Source: Azoarcus sp031546845 (GTDB lineage Bacteria; Pseudomonadota; Gammaproteobacteria; Burkholderiales; Rhodocyclaceae). Taken from it: 64,000 nt of DNA. Location of the stretch: the NCBI GenBank assembly GCA_031546845.1, contig JAVBJT010000018.1:112405-176404 (forward strand), in the 5' to 3' direction. Shown in pieces: positions 1 to 8,697 of the stretch. The translations under genes were made by a program, and so were the position numbers. The notes under the pieces are model-generated. The model was not told where the DNA came from. It searched no databases and saw only the letters and a program-made list of their open reading frames with translations. Numbering within the stretch: position 1 is the stretch's first letter; each line of letters begins with the position of its first letter.

Positions 1-717
1 GCACGGAAAGACGGTGAGCCAAAGGAACTGATCGACGATTGGGCGCCGCTGTTTTCCTATATGTACACCATCGTTTATGAAGAAATGCGGCATGGCATCG
101 TGCTCGGATTGCTTTATCACTATGTCACGACCGGTAAAACCGACTACATTGCCCAGGTCGATGTCCGCGATTTCAGCGAGAAATATATCTGGTGTTACGA
201 AGAGCGCCGTTATTGGGACAGATACAGCTATATCCTTTCGCACCTCTTCTCGGAAATCATCAATACCGAGCTGTACCGCGATGTCGTCAACCGTGTTCAT
301 CATCCTCAACTGAAAGCGGCGCTGGCCAATATCCGCAATGACGAAGCGCGGCACATTGCCGCCTGGACGGCACTGATCAAGGATCTCATCGAGGCTGACC
401 CGCGGCACAAGAAGCTAGCGCTGGAGTCGCTCGAAAGAGGGCTGCTCTATCACAATGCCATGGTCCACGAGACCTACTTCGAGGGCTTGAACAAGATGCT
501 GCCGTTGTTCCTGTCCGAGAACAAAGACAAGCTCGAGCCCATCCGGAGAATCACGAAGCAGAAGTACCGGGTTCTGGTCGAACTTTTCGGAGAAGACAAT
601 CCCTTCACCGAGAAGCAAGTTCAGGATATTCACCTGGGGTATCTGCACCGGGCCAGTGGACATTCGCGCGCGCAGTTTTCCGAAACGGCTCCGCACAATA
701 TCGAGTTCGTCGCCTGA
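1..717 (+). CDS. ferritin-like di-iron protein, AurF-type oxygenase candidate (5' end cut)
   Basis: The reading frame is open from base 1, so the N-terminus lies outside the window; 238 residues are visible. The protein is helical and carries two ExxH metal motifs, EEMRH and DEARH, with a further helix holding acidic and histidine residues (VHETYFEG). This is the pattern of ferritin-like four-helix di-iron proteins such as AurF-type N-oxygenases and acyl-ACP desaturase relatives. It leads a co-directional series of lipid/polyketide-type enzymes, so a tailoring oxidation of an acyl or aryl intermediate is inferred. A stem-loop follows its stop. The substrate cannot be read from the sequence, and a desaturase or hydroxylase role is as possible as N-oxygenation. 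Confidence 0.6.
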   Translation, partial: ARKDGEPKELIDDWAPLFSYMYTIVYEEMRHGIVLGLLYHYVTTGKTDYIAQVDVRDFSEKYIWCYEERRYWDRYSYILSHLFSEIINTELYRDVVNRVHHPQLKAALANIRNDEARHIAAWTALIKDLIEADPRHKKLALESLERGLLYHNAMVHETYFEGLNKMLPLFLSENKDKLEPIRRITKQKYRVLVELFGEDNPFTEKQVQDIHLGYLHRASGHSRAQFSETAPHNIEFVA

Positions 718-749
718 TCTCGCTGTCGTTTTCCGTGGCAATTGAAAAA

Positions 750-788
750 CCGGCTTCCAGGCTGTTTCGGTAACGGTCTGGAAGCCGG
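750..788 (+). terminator. stem-loop after the di-iron gene
   Basis: CCGGCTTCCAG at 750-760 pairs perfectly with CTGGAAGCCGG at 778-788 across a 17-base loop. No long T-run follows, so it may be a processing or stability element rather than a full intrinsic terminator. It sits 66 bases before the next gene, which points the same way. Confidence 0.45.
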
Positions 789-853
789 GGCTCGTGATCG
801 CAATGCCTTGCCGTAGCGCTTTTGCGCTTGAGCACGGTCGTTAGGAGTTTTCC

Positions 854-1594
854 TTGGCAAATCAAAAATGGGTGTTTGTGACGGGTGGTACGCGTGGTAT
901 CGGCGCAGGCATCGTCAAACGTCTTGCAAACGCGGGCTACAGCGTCGCGTTTTCGTATCGCTCGTCTGACGAAAGCGCCACGGCGCTGGAGCGGGAGTGT
1001 GCGGATGGCGAAAGGTGGTGCAAGGGATTCCGTTGCGATATGTCGTCCCACGATGCAGTGCGTCAGTTGTCCGAAACGCTTTATGCGGATCACGGCGCGC
1101 CCTATGCGGTGATCAACAACGCGGGCATTACGCGCGATGCGCTGATTTTCATGATGGGCCCGGACAAATGGAATGACGTAATCCGCAACAATCTGGATTC
1201 CGTGTATCACGCGACACATGCCTTTGTGCCGAAGATGGCCGAGAACAAGGATGGGTGTCTCATCAACATCAGCTCGGTCAGCGCCATCAAGGGGAATGCG
1301 GGCCAAGCCAACTACGCGGCGACCAAGGCCGCGATGATCGGCATGGCGAAATCGCTCGCCATCGAGCTGGGGCGCTTCAATCTCCGCGTCAATACCGTGG
1401 CTCCTGGGCTGATCGCCACGGAAATGACGCAGGAAATGGGGGATGCACAAAAGAAAAAATTGCTTTCGCACATACCGTTGAGACGGCTGGGCAGTATCGA
1501 CGACGTCGCGGCGATGGTGGAATTTCTTCTGGGAGACGGCGGGCGTTACGTGACAGGACAAACCTTTGTCATCGACGGTGGATTGACTGCCTGA
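854..1594 (+). CDS. FabG-like 3-oxoacyl-(ACP) reductase, short-chain dehydrogenase
   Basis: A 246-residue classical SDR, the usual length for FabG. Visible motifs are the NADP-binding glycine motif TGGTRGIG near the N-terminus, NNAG around residue 90, and the catalytic Ser-Tyr-Lys set (ISSVSA, then YAATK). It should reduce a 3-ketoacyl thioester to the 3-hydroxyacyl form. TTG at 854 is the start because a good AGGAG lies at 843-847 and the protein begins at the expected N-terminal strand. Its position beside a di-iron protein and a thioester-reductase-like gene suggests a copy dedicated to this cluster rather than the primary fatty-acid enzyme; that is inferred. Confidence 0.88.
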   Translation: MANQKWVFVTGGTRGIGAGIVKRLANAGYSVAFSYRSSDESATALERECADGERWCKGFRCDMSSHDAVRQLSETLYADHGAPYAVINNAGITRDALIFMMGPDKWNDVIRNNLDSVYHATHAFVPKMAENKDGCLINISSVSAIKGNAGQANYAATKAAMIGMAKSLAIELGRFNLRVNTVAPGLIATEMTQEMGDAQKKKLLSHIPLRRLGSIDDVAAMVEFLLGDGGRYVTGQTFVIDGGLTA

Positions 1595-1768
1595 TCGTGC
1601 CGTTTCCCCCGGTATTTCCGCATGGTGAAGAATTCTTGCGGAAGGGATATATGACCACGTATCGGGTCATGAACCGCGGAACCACGAACTGCGGGATTTC
1701 AGTGCGAATTACATGGGCCGGCGCGGATCGTTTCCGGCGCCGGGCCTTATCTCACCAAGGAATTGAAA

Positions 1769-2926
1769 GTGCAGCATAAATTTTCCCCCGACACTATCTT
1801 GATGACGGGCGCGACGGGTGCGCTCGGGGCTGATCTTTTGCCCAAGCTGCTGCGCCGTTTTCCAGAGTCGCGGATCGTTGCCATCGTGCGCGGCAAAACC
1901 CAGCAGGGTGCCGAGGAGCGGTTGATCGATGCCGTCGAGACGCCCGAGTTGCCCGCAACGCAACTGATGGAGCGTGTCACCGTTCTGCAGGGCGATACTA
2001 CCCGGCCGCGATTCGGCCTTGATGACGAAACCTACCAGCAGCTTTGCGCGGCGACCCGCAGGGTTTTTCATCTGGCGGCCAATGTGCGCTTCAGTGCCAC
2101 CTTGCCTGAGTCCCGGACAGGGAACGTTGAGAGCACGAAGGTTGTGCTCGATTTCTGCAGAGACTGTCGCGACCGGCATCCGAATGACTTCGAATTGCAT
2201 TACGCGTCCACCGCCTATGTGGTGGGTAACCGCCAGGGCCCGCTACGCGAGGATGAGCTCAATTGCGGGCAGGGGTTCTGGAATGCCTACGAGCAATCCA
2301 AGCTCGAAGCGGAGGAGCTCGCGCTAGCGGCGCGCAAGGAAATGTCGGTTACCGTCTATCGCCCGAGCCAGGTCATTTGTTTGTCGGCATCGGGGAAAGT
2401 GCGCAAGCTTTTCGGTTTTCTGGAATTTCTCAAAATCGCCTGTACCGGCAGGGCGAAGCTTACGCATATCCCCGCCAATCCCAAGGTCCGCAGCGACATG
2501 GTGCCGCTCGATTTTGTTTCCGATGCGATGGCCTATCTGAGCGGAGAAGCCGATACGCGCGGGAAAACCTACCATCTTGCCGCAGGCCTGGCGCGAACCC
2601 TGCCATTGGAAGAGATCGCCGACATCGCGTACGAGATCGTGCGTGCTCACGTGCCTGCGTCCGAGCCGCTTTACAAGCCTCAATATCTCCCGGTTGGCCT
2701 CCTCGACACAGGAGGGCTGGAAGGCCAGATGAATAAATCGCTGGGCGGCCTCCTCAAGATCTACCAGACCTATCTGACATACGACCGCGATTTCCAGGTC
2801 GAAGAGACTTTGCAGCTCTTGGCCAAGGCCGGCATCGTTCTGCCGCCGATGGAGGAAACGCTGAAGCGCAGCGTGCGTTACGTTGTCGAGGAGTATTTCG
2901 ATGAAGAGAAATTCGCGCTGAATTGA
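1769..2926 (+). CDS. thioester-reductase-like extended SDR
   Basis: About 385 residues with an N-terminal Rossmann motif (MTGATGALGADLL), a downstream ASTAYV segment and a Y-x3-K (YEQSK). This matches the NAD-binding_4/male-sterility family that includes the thioester reductase domains of NRPSs and fatty acyl-CoA reductases. Such proteins release a carrier-bound acyl chain as aldehyde or alcohol. GTG at 1769 is preferred over TTG at 1763 because AAGGA at 1757-1761 gives normal spacing only to the GTG. No carrier or adenylation domain is fused, so a separate ACP or CoA substrate, probably encoded left of the window, is inferred. Confidence 0.72.
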   Translation: MQHKFSPDTILMTGATGALGADLLPKLLRRFPESRIVAIVRGKTQQGAEERLIDAVETPELPATQLMERVTVLQGDTTRPRFGLDDETYQQLCAATRRVFHLAANVRFSATLPESRTGNVESTKVVLDFCRDCRDRHPNDFELHYASTAYVVGNRQGPLREDELNCGQGFWNAYEQSKLEAEELALAARKEMSVTVYRPSQVICLSASGKVRKLFGFLEFLKIACTGRAKLTHIPANPKVRSDMVPLDFVSDAMAYLSGEADTRGKTYHLAAGLARTLPLEEIADIAYEIVRAHVPASEPLYKPQYLPVGLLDTGGLEGQMNKSLGGLLKIYQTYLTYDRDFQVEETLQLLAKAGIVLPPMEETLKRSVRYVVEEYFDEEKFALN

Positions 2927-3035
2927 TGCGCGGGGCCAAGGCTCCCTCGAATTTCCCCATTACCGGTGTCTCGCCGCCGCCAGAATCCGCGCCGTCGGGT
3001 GTGGCGGCAGGCGGCGGGCCCGCTAGGAACATACA

Positions 3036-4583
3036 ATGGAAAATCAGTACGACGTAATCGTGATCGGCGCCGGCCTGGGAGGGCTCGCCACAGGCAGCTT
3101 ATTGGCCCAGCAAGGCCGCAAAGTCATTGTGTTCGAGAAGCACACCAAGCCTGGCGGCTATGCGACTAATTTTGAGCGCGAGAATTTTGCGTTCGACGTG
3201 TCGCTTCATGCGTTGAACGGTGCGACGCCCGGCACGCCGTCGTATCGATTTCTAGAAAAATGTGGCGTTGCGGACCGGGTACGCTTCCTTCCGCAGAAAA
3301 ACGTTTACCGGATCGTCACGGATAAGGACGAAATGCTCGTCAAGCACGGCGGGGTTGAGCAGTACAAAAAACTCTTGCTGACGAAATTTCCCGAAGAAGG
3401 CGCTAATCTCGACCGTTTATTTACAGAGGCGGAAAAAACGTTCAAGGAAGCGGCGAAGTTCTTGCATTCCTCCTTCCCCTTCTGGCTGCGTTTCACTCTT
3501 GCGCCGCTGATATTTCCGCGGCTGGTGCGTTACGAGAAAACCACCGTCCATGAGTTTTTCTCCCGCTTCACGGAAAACGAGGAGTTAAAGGAGATTCTTG
3601 CCGCGCAATGGCCCTATTACGGATTGCCGCCCAAGAAATTGTCTTTCTTTTATTTTTCCTACCCCTTTTTCGATTATCTCGCGCATGGCGGTTATTCGGT
3701 CGAAGGCGGTTCGCAGAAGCTTTCCGATGCCATGCGCGATGTCATCGAGGAGCATGGCGGGAAGGTCGTGCTTTCGTCCAGGGTCACCGATATCCACATC
3801 GAAAACAATCAGGTGTGCGGCATTACCGCGCGCAAGATCGGCAAGGTGACGGCGCCGGCCGTGGTCAGCAATATCGTGCCGCACGAAATCGTCAGAATGG
3901 CGGGCAAGGGCGCTTTCCCGTCTTCCTTCCATGCGAAATTGATGGTCATGCGGCCGTCCTTGTCCGGGTTCCAGATGTTCCTCGGGCTCGATTGCCCATT
4001 GAGCGAGTTCGGTGTGCCGGAAGACGAATACAGTGTCTTCCACCTGCCGACCATAGATTCGTCCGCGCAATACAAAAATATGATGTCCGGTAAACAGGAC
4101 GGCGACGATACCTATCTGTTCGTCAACTATTTCACCAATGTCGATCCGACGCTGGCGCCGAAAGGAAAGTCGACGATAGGGATTTTTTCTCTGGTTTCCG
4201 GGCATATCTGGCAGGGACTCCCCAAAAGCGAATACCGTGAAAAGAAAGCGGCGATGGTCAAGGTGCTTCTCGACCGGATGGAGCGAAAGCTCCCTGGCCT
4301 TTCGCAGCATATCGAGGTTATGGAGGCCGGAACCCCAACAACGATGCAGAAGTACACCGCAAGCTCCTTTGGCAGTTTCAACGGTTTCGAACAAAGCGTT
4401 CAGCAGTCGGGATTGTTCAAACGCTTCCCGATGCACTATCCGGTGAAAGGGCTTTATCAGGTCGGCGCGTGGACATTCCCCGGCGGCGGTTACCTGGGCG
4501 CGATGATGTCGGCGCAGGCGCTGGTGGATCGTCACTTCCGTAAGAAACGCGGGTTGGGGCGTCTTCTGCCCGGCGTGTTTTGA
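3036..4583 (+). CDS. CrtI/CrtISO-family FAD-dependent desaturase or isomerase
   Basis: A 515-residue flavoprotein with an N-terminal dinucleotide-binding motif (VIVIGAGLGGLATG), an FEKHTKPGGYA segment, and the family's C-terminal FAD motif (GAWTFPGGGYLGAMMSAQ). This is the layout of phytoene desaturases, carotene isomerases and retinol saturases. ATG at 3036 has AGGA seven bases upstream. No phytoene synthase or other carotenoid gene is present, so the substrate is probably a non-carotenoid polyene or acyl chain made by this cluster. The exact chemistry (desaturation, saturation or isomerisation) is open. Confidence 0.75.
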   Translation: MENQYDVIVIGAGLGGLATGSLLAQQGRKVIVFEKHTKPGGYATNFERENFAFDVSLHALNGATPGTPSYRFLEKCGVADRVRFLPQKNVYRIVTDKDEMLVKHGGVEQYKKLLLTKFPEEGANLDRLFTEAEKTFKEAAKFLHSSFPFWLRFTLAPLIFPRLVRYEKTTVHEFFSRFTENEELKEILAAQWPYYGLPPKKLSFFYFSYPFFDYLAHGGYSVEGGSQKLSDAMRDVIEEHGGKVVLSSRVTDIHIENNQVCGITARKIGKVTAPAVVSNIVPHEIVRMAGKGAFPSSFHAKLMVMRPSLSGFQMFLGLDCPLSEFGVPEDEYSVFHLPTIDSSAQYKNMMSGKQDGDDTYLFVNYFTNVDPTLAPKGKSTIGIFSLVSGHIWQGLPKSEYREKKAAMVKVLLDRMERKLPGLSQHIEVMEAGTPTTMQKYTASSFGSFNGFEQSVQQSGLFKRFPMHYPVKGLYQVGAWTFPGGGYLGAMMSAQALVDRHFRKKRGLGRLLPGVF

Positions 4584-4624
4584 TTTTCCATCTTCCCAGT
4601 GCTTTATCCGCATCCCAGGGCGCT

Positions 4625-5299
4625 ATGAATACCCCAGCAGTAAGCCTTGACGGTGTCGTCAAGCACTATCACGTCGGAGGCGAGAGCGTTGCCGCCCTGA
4701 AAGGCGTCAGCCTCGACGTGCCGCAAGGCGCTTTTTGCGCGGTACGCGGTCCGTCGGGAAGCGGCAAGAGCACCTTGCTCAATATCTGCGGGCTCATCGA
4801 TTCTTTCGATACCGGGCGTTACCTCCTGGACGGACGGGATATCGGTGCGTGCGATGAAACGGCGCGCACCCTAATCCGCCGTCAGCGTATCGGCTTCATA
4901 TTCCAGAGTTACAACCTGATTCCCGTCATGTCAGTGCATGACAATGTCGCCTATCCGTTGTTGCTCACGGGCGAGTCGGCCGAAGAGCGCGGCCGCCGCG
5001 TGGCGGAAATACTCGAACAGGTGGGGTTGAGCGGTTTTGCCGACCGTCCGCCCGAGCAACTCTCCGGCGGTCAACGCCAGCGCGTGGCCATTGCCCGCGC
5101 GCTGGTGAAGCGGCCTGTGTTGGTGATTGCCGATGAGCCGACCGCCAATCTGGATACGGCGACCGCGCAACAGATCATCGATTTGATGAAAGACCTGGGC
5201 CAGCGTTTTGGCACGACCTTTTTGATTGCGACGCACGATGAGCGGATGACCGCGCACTGCGACCAGGTGTATTCGATGGTCGATGGAGTGTTGCAGTGA
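4625..5299 (+). CDS. ABC transporter ATPase, LolD/MacB type
   Basis: About 224 residues with all motifs of the lipoprotein-releasing and MacB ATPase class: Walker A GPSGSGKST, Q-loop FQSYNLIPVMS, signature LSGGQRQRVAIARAL and Walker B VLVIADEPTANLD, then the switch histidine (ATHDERM). The ATG at 4625 starts the conserved domain; a longer reading from 4580 would overlap the previous gene without adding conserved sequence. It overlaps the following permease by 4 bases and should power it. The ATPase, permease and LolA-like protein together suggest extraction of a lipid-like product from the inner membrane. Confidence 0.88.
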   Translation: MNTPAVSLDGVVKHYHVGGESVAALKGVSLDVPQGAFCAVRGPSGSGKSTLLNICGLIDSFDTGRYLLDGRDIGACDETARTLIRRQRIGFIFQSYNLIPVMSVHDNVAYPLLLTGESAEERGRRVAEILEQVGLSGFADRPPEQLSGGQRQRVAIARALVKRPVLVIADEPTANLDTATAQQIIDLMKDLGQRFGTTFLIATHDERMTAHCDQVYSMVDGVLQ

Positions 5300-6510
5300 A
5301 TTTTTTTGCCCTGGCTTGGAAGAATGTCCTGCGCAACCGGCGCCGCTCGTTGATTACGATCTTCATCGCGGCGCTTGGGTGCGCCGCGATTCTGGTTGCG
5401 GGCGGTTTCGCGCTTTACACCTATGAAACCCTGAGCGACAACGCGGCCCGGGAATATGGACACCTGACCGTTGCCCACAAGGATTTCTTCGAGCGCGACG
5501 AAGAAACGCCGATGCAGTTCGGGATGAAGAATCCTGCGGAATTGTCGGAAAGGCTGCGGCAGGATTCGCGTGTGCGCCATATTCTGCCGCGGGTTTCATT
5601 TTCCGGATTGATCTCGAATGGCGATAAATCCGTGATCTTTCTCGGTACCGGCGCCGATTTGAATTCTGAGGCCGAGGTGCGTGGCCCTTTTCTGCGCGTG
5701 CTCGAAGGGAGTGTGAAGGCTTCGGAGTCGGGTGGTGAGCCTTATGTTCTGCTCGGAACCGATCTGGCCCGCAGCCTCGGCGCCCATCCGGGAACCGGTC
5801 TGACGCTAATGGCAACCACCGTCGAAGGCAGTATCAATGCCATTGACGTTGTCGTCTCCGGTATCGTCACCACCGGGTGGAGCGAGGCGGACAAACGGCT
5901 TGTCTATGTGGATGTGAAGCCCGCGCAACGGCTTCTGGCCACGGATAAGGTCAGTACCCTATCCGTCTACCTGTCGGATCTGGATCAGGTTGCCGACGCG
6001 CAGGAGAAAATGGCCGCGGCGGAACCCGAATTGGCCTTCCGGCCCTGGTGGGGGCAGGCGTTCTACTATCACTCCGTCAAAGGGCTGTACAACCGTATTT
6101 TTGGGCTCTTGGGCATCATCATCACGGCGCTGGTTCTGTTTTCCGTCGTCAACACGCTGGCGATGGCCGTTGTCGAACGGACCCGGGAAATTGGCACGCT
6201 GCGCGCGTTGGGCGCCCATCCTCAAGAAGTTGTCGCACAGTTCGTGCGCGAGGGCATGCTGATCGGCATTGCCGGCGTGATCGCCGGCAATCTTCTGGCG
6301 GGGCTGGTGACGGTGTTGCTGCCGCATCTGGGATTCCAAATGCCGCCGCCACCCGGACGCTCAGCGGGATATCCGCTCCTGGTCAGCGCTTCCGTTCCTA
6401 TTTATGTCGCCACCGATGCCGTCATCGTCTTTCTGTGCTGCGCGGCGGCTTGGTTTGTCAGCCGCAATGCCGCGCGCAAACCCATTGTGGAGGCTCTGGG
6501 CCATGTTTAA
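5296..6510 (+). CDS. FtsX-like ABC transporter permease
   Basis: A 404-residue permease: one N-terminal membrane segment after a basic stretch (KNVLRNRRRSL), a large periplasmic MacB-type domain, and three C-terminal membrane segments around residues 265-390. The conserved cytoplasmic turn VVERTREIGTLRALGA is clear. It starts at a GTG overlapping the ATPase stop, indicating translational coupling. This class works mechanically on lipids or lipoproteins in the outer leaflet of the inner membrane rather than forming a classic pore. Partnership with the preceding ATPase and following LolA-like protein is inferred from adjacency. Confidence 0.88.
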   Translation: MNFFALAWKNVLRNRRRSLITIFIAALGCAAILVAGGFALYTYETLSDNAAREYGHLTVAHKDFFERDEETPMQFGMKNPAELSERLRQDSRVRHILPRVSFSGLISNGDKSVIFLGTGADLNSEAEVRGPFLRVLEGSVKASESGGEPYVLLGTDLARSLGAHPGTGLTLMATTVEGSINAIDVVVSGIVTTGWSEADKRLVYVDVKPAQRLLATDKVSTLSVYLSDLDQVADAQEKMAAAEPELAFRPWWGQAFYYHSVKGLYNRIFGLLGIIITALVLFSVVNTLAMAVVERTREIGTLRALGAHPQEVVAQFVREGMLIGIAGVIAGNLLAGLVTVLLPHLGFQMPPPPGRSAGYPLLVSASVPIYVATDAVIVFLCCAAAWFVSRNAARKPIVEALGHV

Positions 6511-7315
6511 GCCGTTATCCAAGCTGGCGCGTCGTTTGCCATCGTTCCTCTTATTGCCATTGTTGTTTCAGGCGGGCGTTTGTATGGCCGCTGACGATGA
6601 CGTTTCCGCGCTGTTACGGCAGGCCGATGCCTACCGCCGCCCCTCCGCCTCCGTGCGAGTCGAAGCCGAAGTCAAGCAGTATCGGCACGGCGAACTCGAC
6701 AAGGAGCGGCTCTACACGATCTATATCAAGCCGGGCCGGCGATCGCTGGTACTGATGAAATCGCCGTCGGAAATCGGGCAAAAAGTCCTGATGCTGGGCG
6801 AACAGTTCTGGCTGCTGACACCGGACAGCCAACGCCCGTTGCGCATCACCGCCAATCAAAAGCTGCTGGGCGAAGCCTCCACCGGAGATATCGCCGATAT
6901 GACCTGGAGCGAGGATTACCAAGGCAAGCTCGTTGGCGAGGTCGATTGCCCTCAGCCGCCGTCCGGATTGCCCGATCTTTCCTTATCCGGCAAACAGGGA
7001 CGTTGCCTGCATCTCGATCTGACAGCGGCCGCACCCGGCGTCACCTATGCGCGCCTCGATCTTTTCCTGGAGAAAACCAGCAAGTTGCCGGTCAAGGCCG
7101 ATCTGTTCGTCGGTTCCGGCAAGCGCGCCAAGGAAGCCTGGTATCTGGACAAGGAGAGCGACGGTCAGCGGCGCATCATGGCGATGCTCTTGCTCGACGA
7201 TATCCAGACAACACGGCAGACGGTGATTTTTTATAAAAGCATCGTCCCGAAAGAAGCCCCTGATGAATTTTTCAACCCGGCGGCATTGGTGCGCAATACG
7301 CTTTCTGGATGGTGA
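6503..7315 (+). CDS. LolA-like outer-membrane lipoprotein-sorting protein
   Basis: About 270 residues from ATG 6503, which overlaps the permease end by 8 bases. The N-terminus is a signal peptide (basic start, then SFLLLPLLFQAG, cleavage near CMAADD). The mature part has the half-barrel pattern of LolA-like proteins, including YIKPGRRSLVLMKSP and GEQFWLLTP. Such proteins carry a hydrophobic cargo across the periplasm. LolA-like proteins next to FtsX/LolD pairs and in aryl-polyene clusters are thought to move the cluster product or its lipid anchor; the same is inferred here. Confidence 0.75.
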   Translation: MFKPLSKLARRLPSFLLLPLLFQAGVCMAADDDVSALLRQADAYRRPSASVRVEAEVKQYRHGELDKERLYTIYIKPGRRSLVLMKSPSEIGQKVLMLGEQFWLLTPDSQRPLRITANQKLLGEASTGDIADMTWSEDYQGKLVGEVDCPQPPSGLPDLSLSGKQGRCLHLDLTAAAPGVTYARLDLFLEKTSKLPVKADLFVGSGKRAKEAWYLDKESDGQRRIMAMLLLDDIQTTRQTVIFYKSIVPKEAPDEFFNPAALVRNTLSGW

Positions 7316-7404
7316 TGGGGTACGGTCGATTCGATGGGAGAAATACCGCCGCCGTATTTTTCCATCCGATAATTTCGGTACAACAGGGGACGGCAAGGTG
7401 GCGC

Positions 7405-8634
7405 ATGCGCATTGCCGCCGTTTTATCGGTTGTGGCGGCAGGGCTGGTTCCCTCATTCCCGGTTCACGCCCTAGAGCTCAACGCCAATCTTTCCGTTGCG
7501 CCCGAATATCACAGCAACAATCGCGATAGCCCCTACTACGTAGGGCCGCCGACGGTGCCCGAACGATACCCGGCATCGCGGCAGGATCTGGAAGTACGCG
7601 CGCAGGAAGGTGGCGCATTCATCCAAAGCACACTGCGCTGGCAAACCGAGCGCGGAGCGGAACCCGAAGCCCGTTACATCGCCAATCAGTTTTATTACGA
7701 CGGCAGTTTAGGCGAGGGATTGAATTGGACGGCGGGCAAGAAAGTGCTGACCTGGGGCGTGGGGTTCGCTTTCCGGCCGCTGGATGTGGTGCAGCGCGAA
7801 GACCGCCGTAAAGTGAATCAACCCGCGCTGGTCGGGCGGCCGTTGCTCGCAATGGAATATTTCACCGCCTCGGACGCGTGGACCGTCGCCTGGGTCAACC
7901 CGACGCGTGGAGAAGACGGTTCGGACCGCCAGGATGAAGCGCTGGCGTTGCGTTGGTACCGCTTTGACGGAAACGACGATTTGCACGCTGTCATGCGCTT
8001 TTCCCGCAAGCGGAAGGTGGAGGGCGGCGTCGGCGCAACCCGGGTCGTCGGCGACGAATGGTCGTTTCATGGCGCCGCGCTTTACGGACGGCGGTACACG
8101 AAAACCCTGAACGCCTTGACCGAAGATTCCGATCTTTTCGCCTCCGCCAATCCGATGACGGAAGAGGTCAAATACAACGGAATCAAGGCGGTGGCCGGCG
8201 TGCAGTGGACCGGGAAATCCGGCTGGAGCGCGCTGGCGGAGGCGTATTACGACGCAGACGCCTACAGCCGTGACGAATGGCGGCGGCTCGACAATCTCAC
8301 CTCCAGACAAATCATGGCGGCGAGCCTTGTGCCGCCATTGGCCGTGGAGGGCAACATCGCTTGGTCCAGTCAGGCTTATCTCAATACCAATCTATTGCGC
8401 GAAAACGTACTGCTGCGTCTGGCTTATGACGACAGTGACGGCTTCAAGCCCTATGTCGAGCTTCTCATGACGCCACGTGACTGGGGCATGGCACTGACGG
8501 CCGGATTTGCTTACGAAAGGGACCGTCAGCGTTTTTCCGGAGGCATTCGCTATTTGGGCGGCGCGAACGACTCGGTTTACGCGCGCGCGCCGGAGAAAAA
8601 TATTTTCTGGCTCCAATGGAATCTGGCGCTATAG
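7405..8634 (+). CDS. outer-membrane beta-barrel protein of the export cluster
   Basis: About 409 residues from ATG 7405, with AAGGTG about six bases upstream. A signal peptide (MRIAAVLSVVAAGLVPSF, cleavage after VHA) is followed by alternating polar and aromatic strands typical of a beta-barrel, ending FWLQWNLAL with the aromatic-rich C-terminal strand used by the BAM machinery. No named family is recognised with confidence. It follows the LolA-like carrier directly, so it may be the outer-membrane acceptor or exit for the cargo. An upstream in-frame ATG at 7309 overlaps the previous gene and would bury the signal peptide. Confidence 0.65.
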   Translation: MRIAAVLSVVAAGLVPSFPVHALELNANLSVAPEYHSNNRDSPYYVGPPTVPERYPASRQDLEVRAQEGGAFIQSTLRWQTERGAEPEARYIANQFYYDGSLGEGLNWTAGKKVLTWGVGFAFRPLDVVQREDRRKVNQPALVGRPLLAMEYFTASDAWTVAWVNPTRGEDGSDRQDEALALRWYRFDGNDDLHAVMRFSRKRKVEGGVGATRVVGDEWSFHGAALYGRRYTKTLNALTEDSDLFASANPMTEEVKYNGIKAVAGVQWTGKSGWSALAEAYYDADAYSRDEWRRLDNLTSRQIMAASLVPPLAVEGNIAWSSQAYLNTNLLRENVLLRLAYDDSDGFKPYVELLMTPRDWGMALTAGFAYERDRQRFSGGIRYLGGANDSVYARAPEKNIFWLQWNLAL

Positions 8635-8697
8635 GCAGTTTTCGATGCCAGAGCGCTTCGGCCTGAATCCGGAGGCTCGCCATCGAGGGAGAAATTC

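Noticed and set aside
1651..1779. Possible 42-codon gene after fabG-like, with GGAAGG upstream
   Set aside because: No recognisable domain, it overlaps the next start region, and a frame this short is expected by chance.
3036..4583. Carotenoid biosynthesis gene crtI
   Set aside because: The family fits, but no phytoene synthase, cyclase or prenyl transferase is nearby, so a carotenoid role is not supported.
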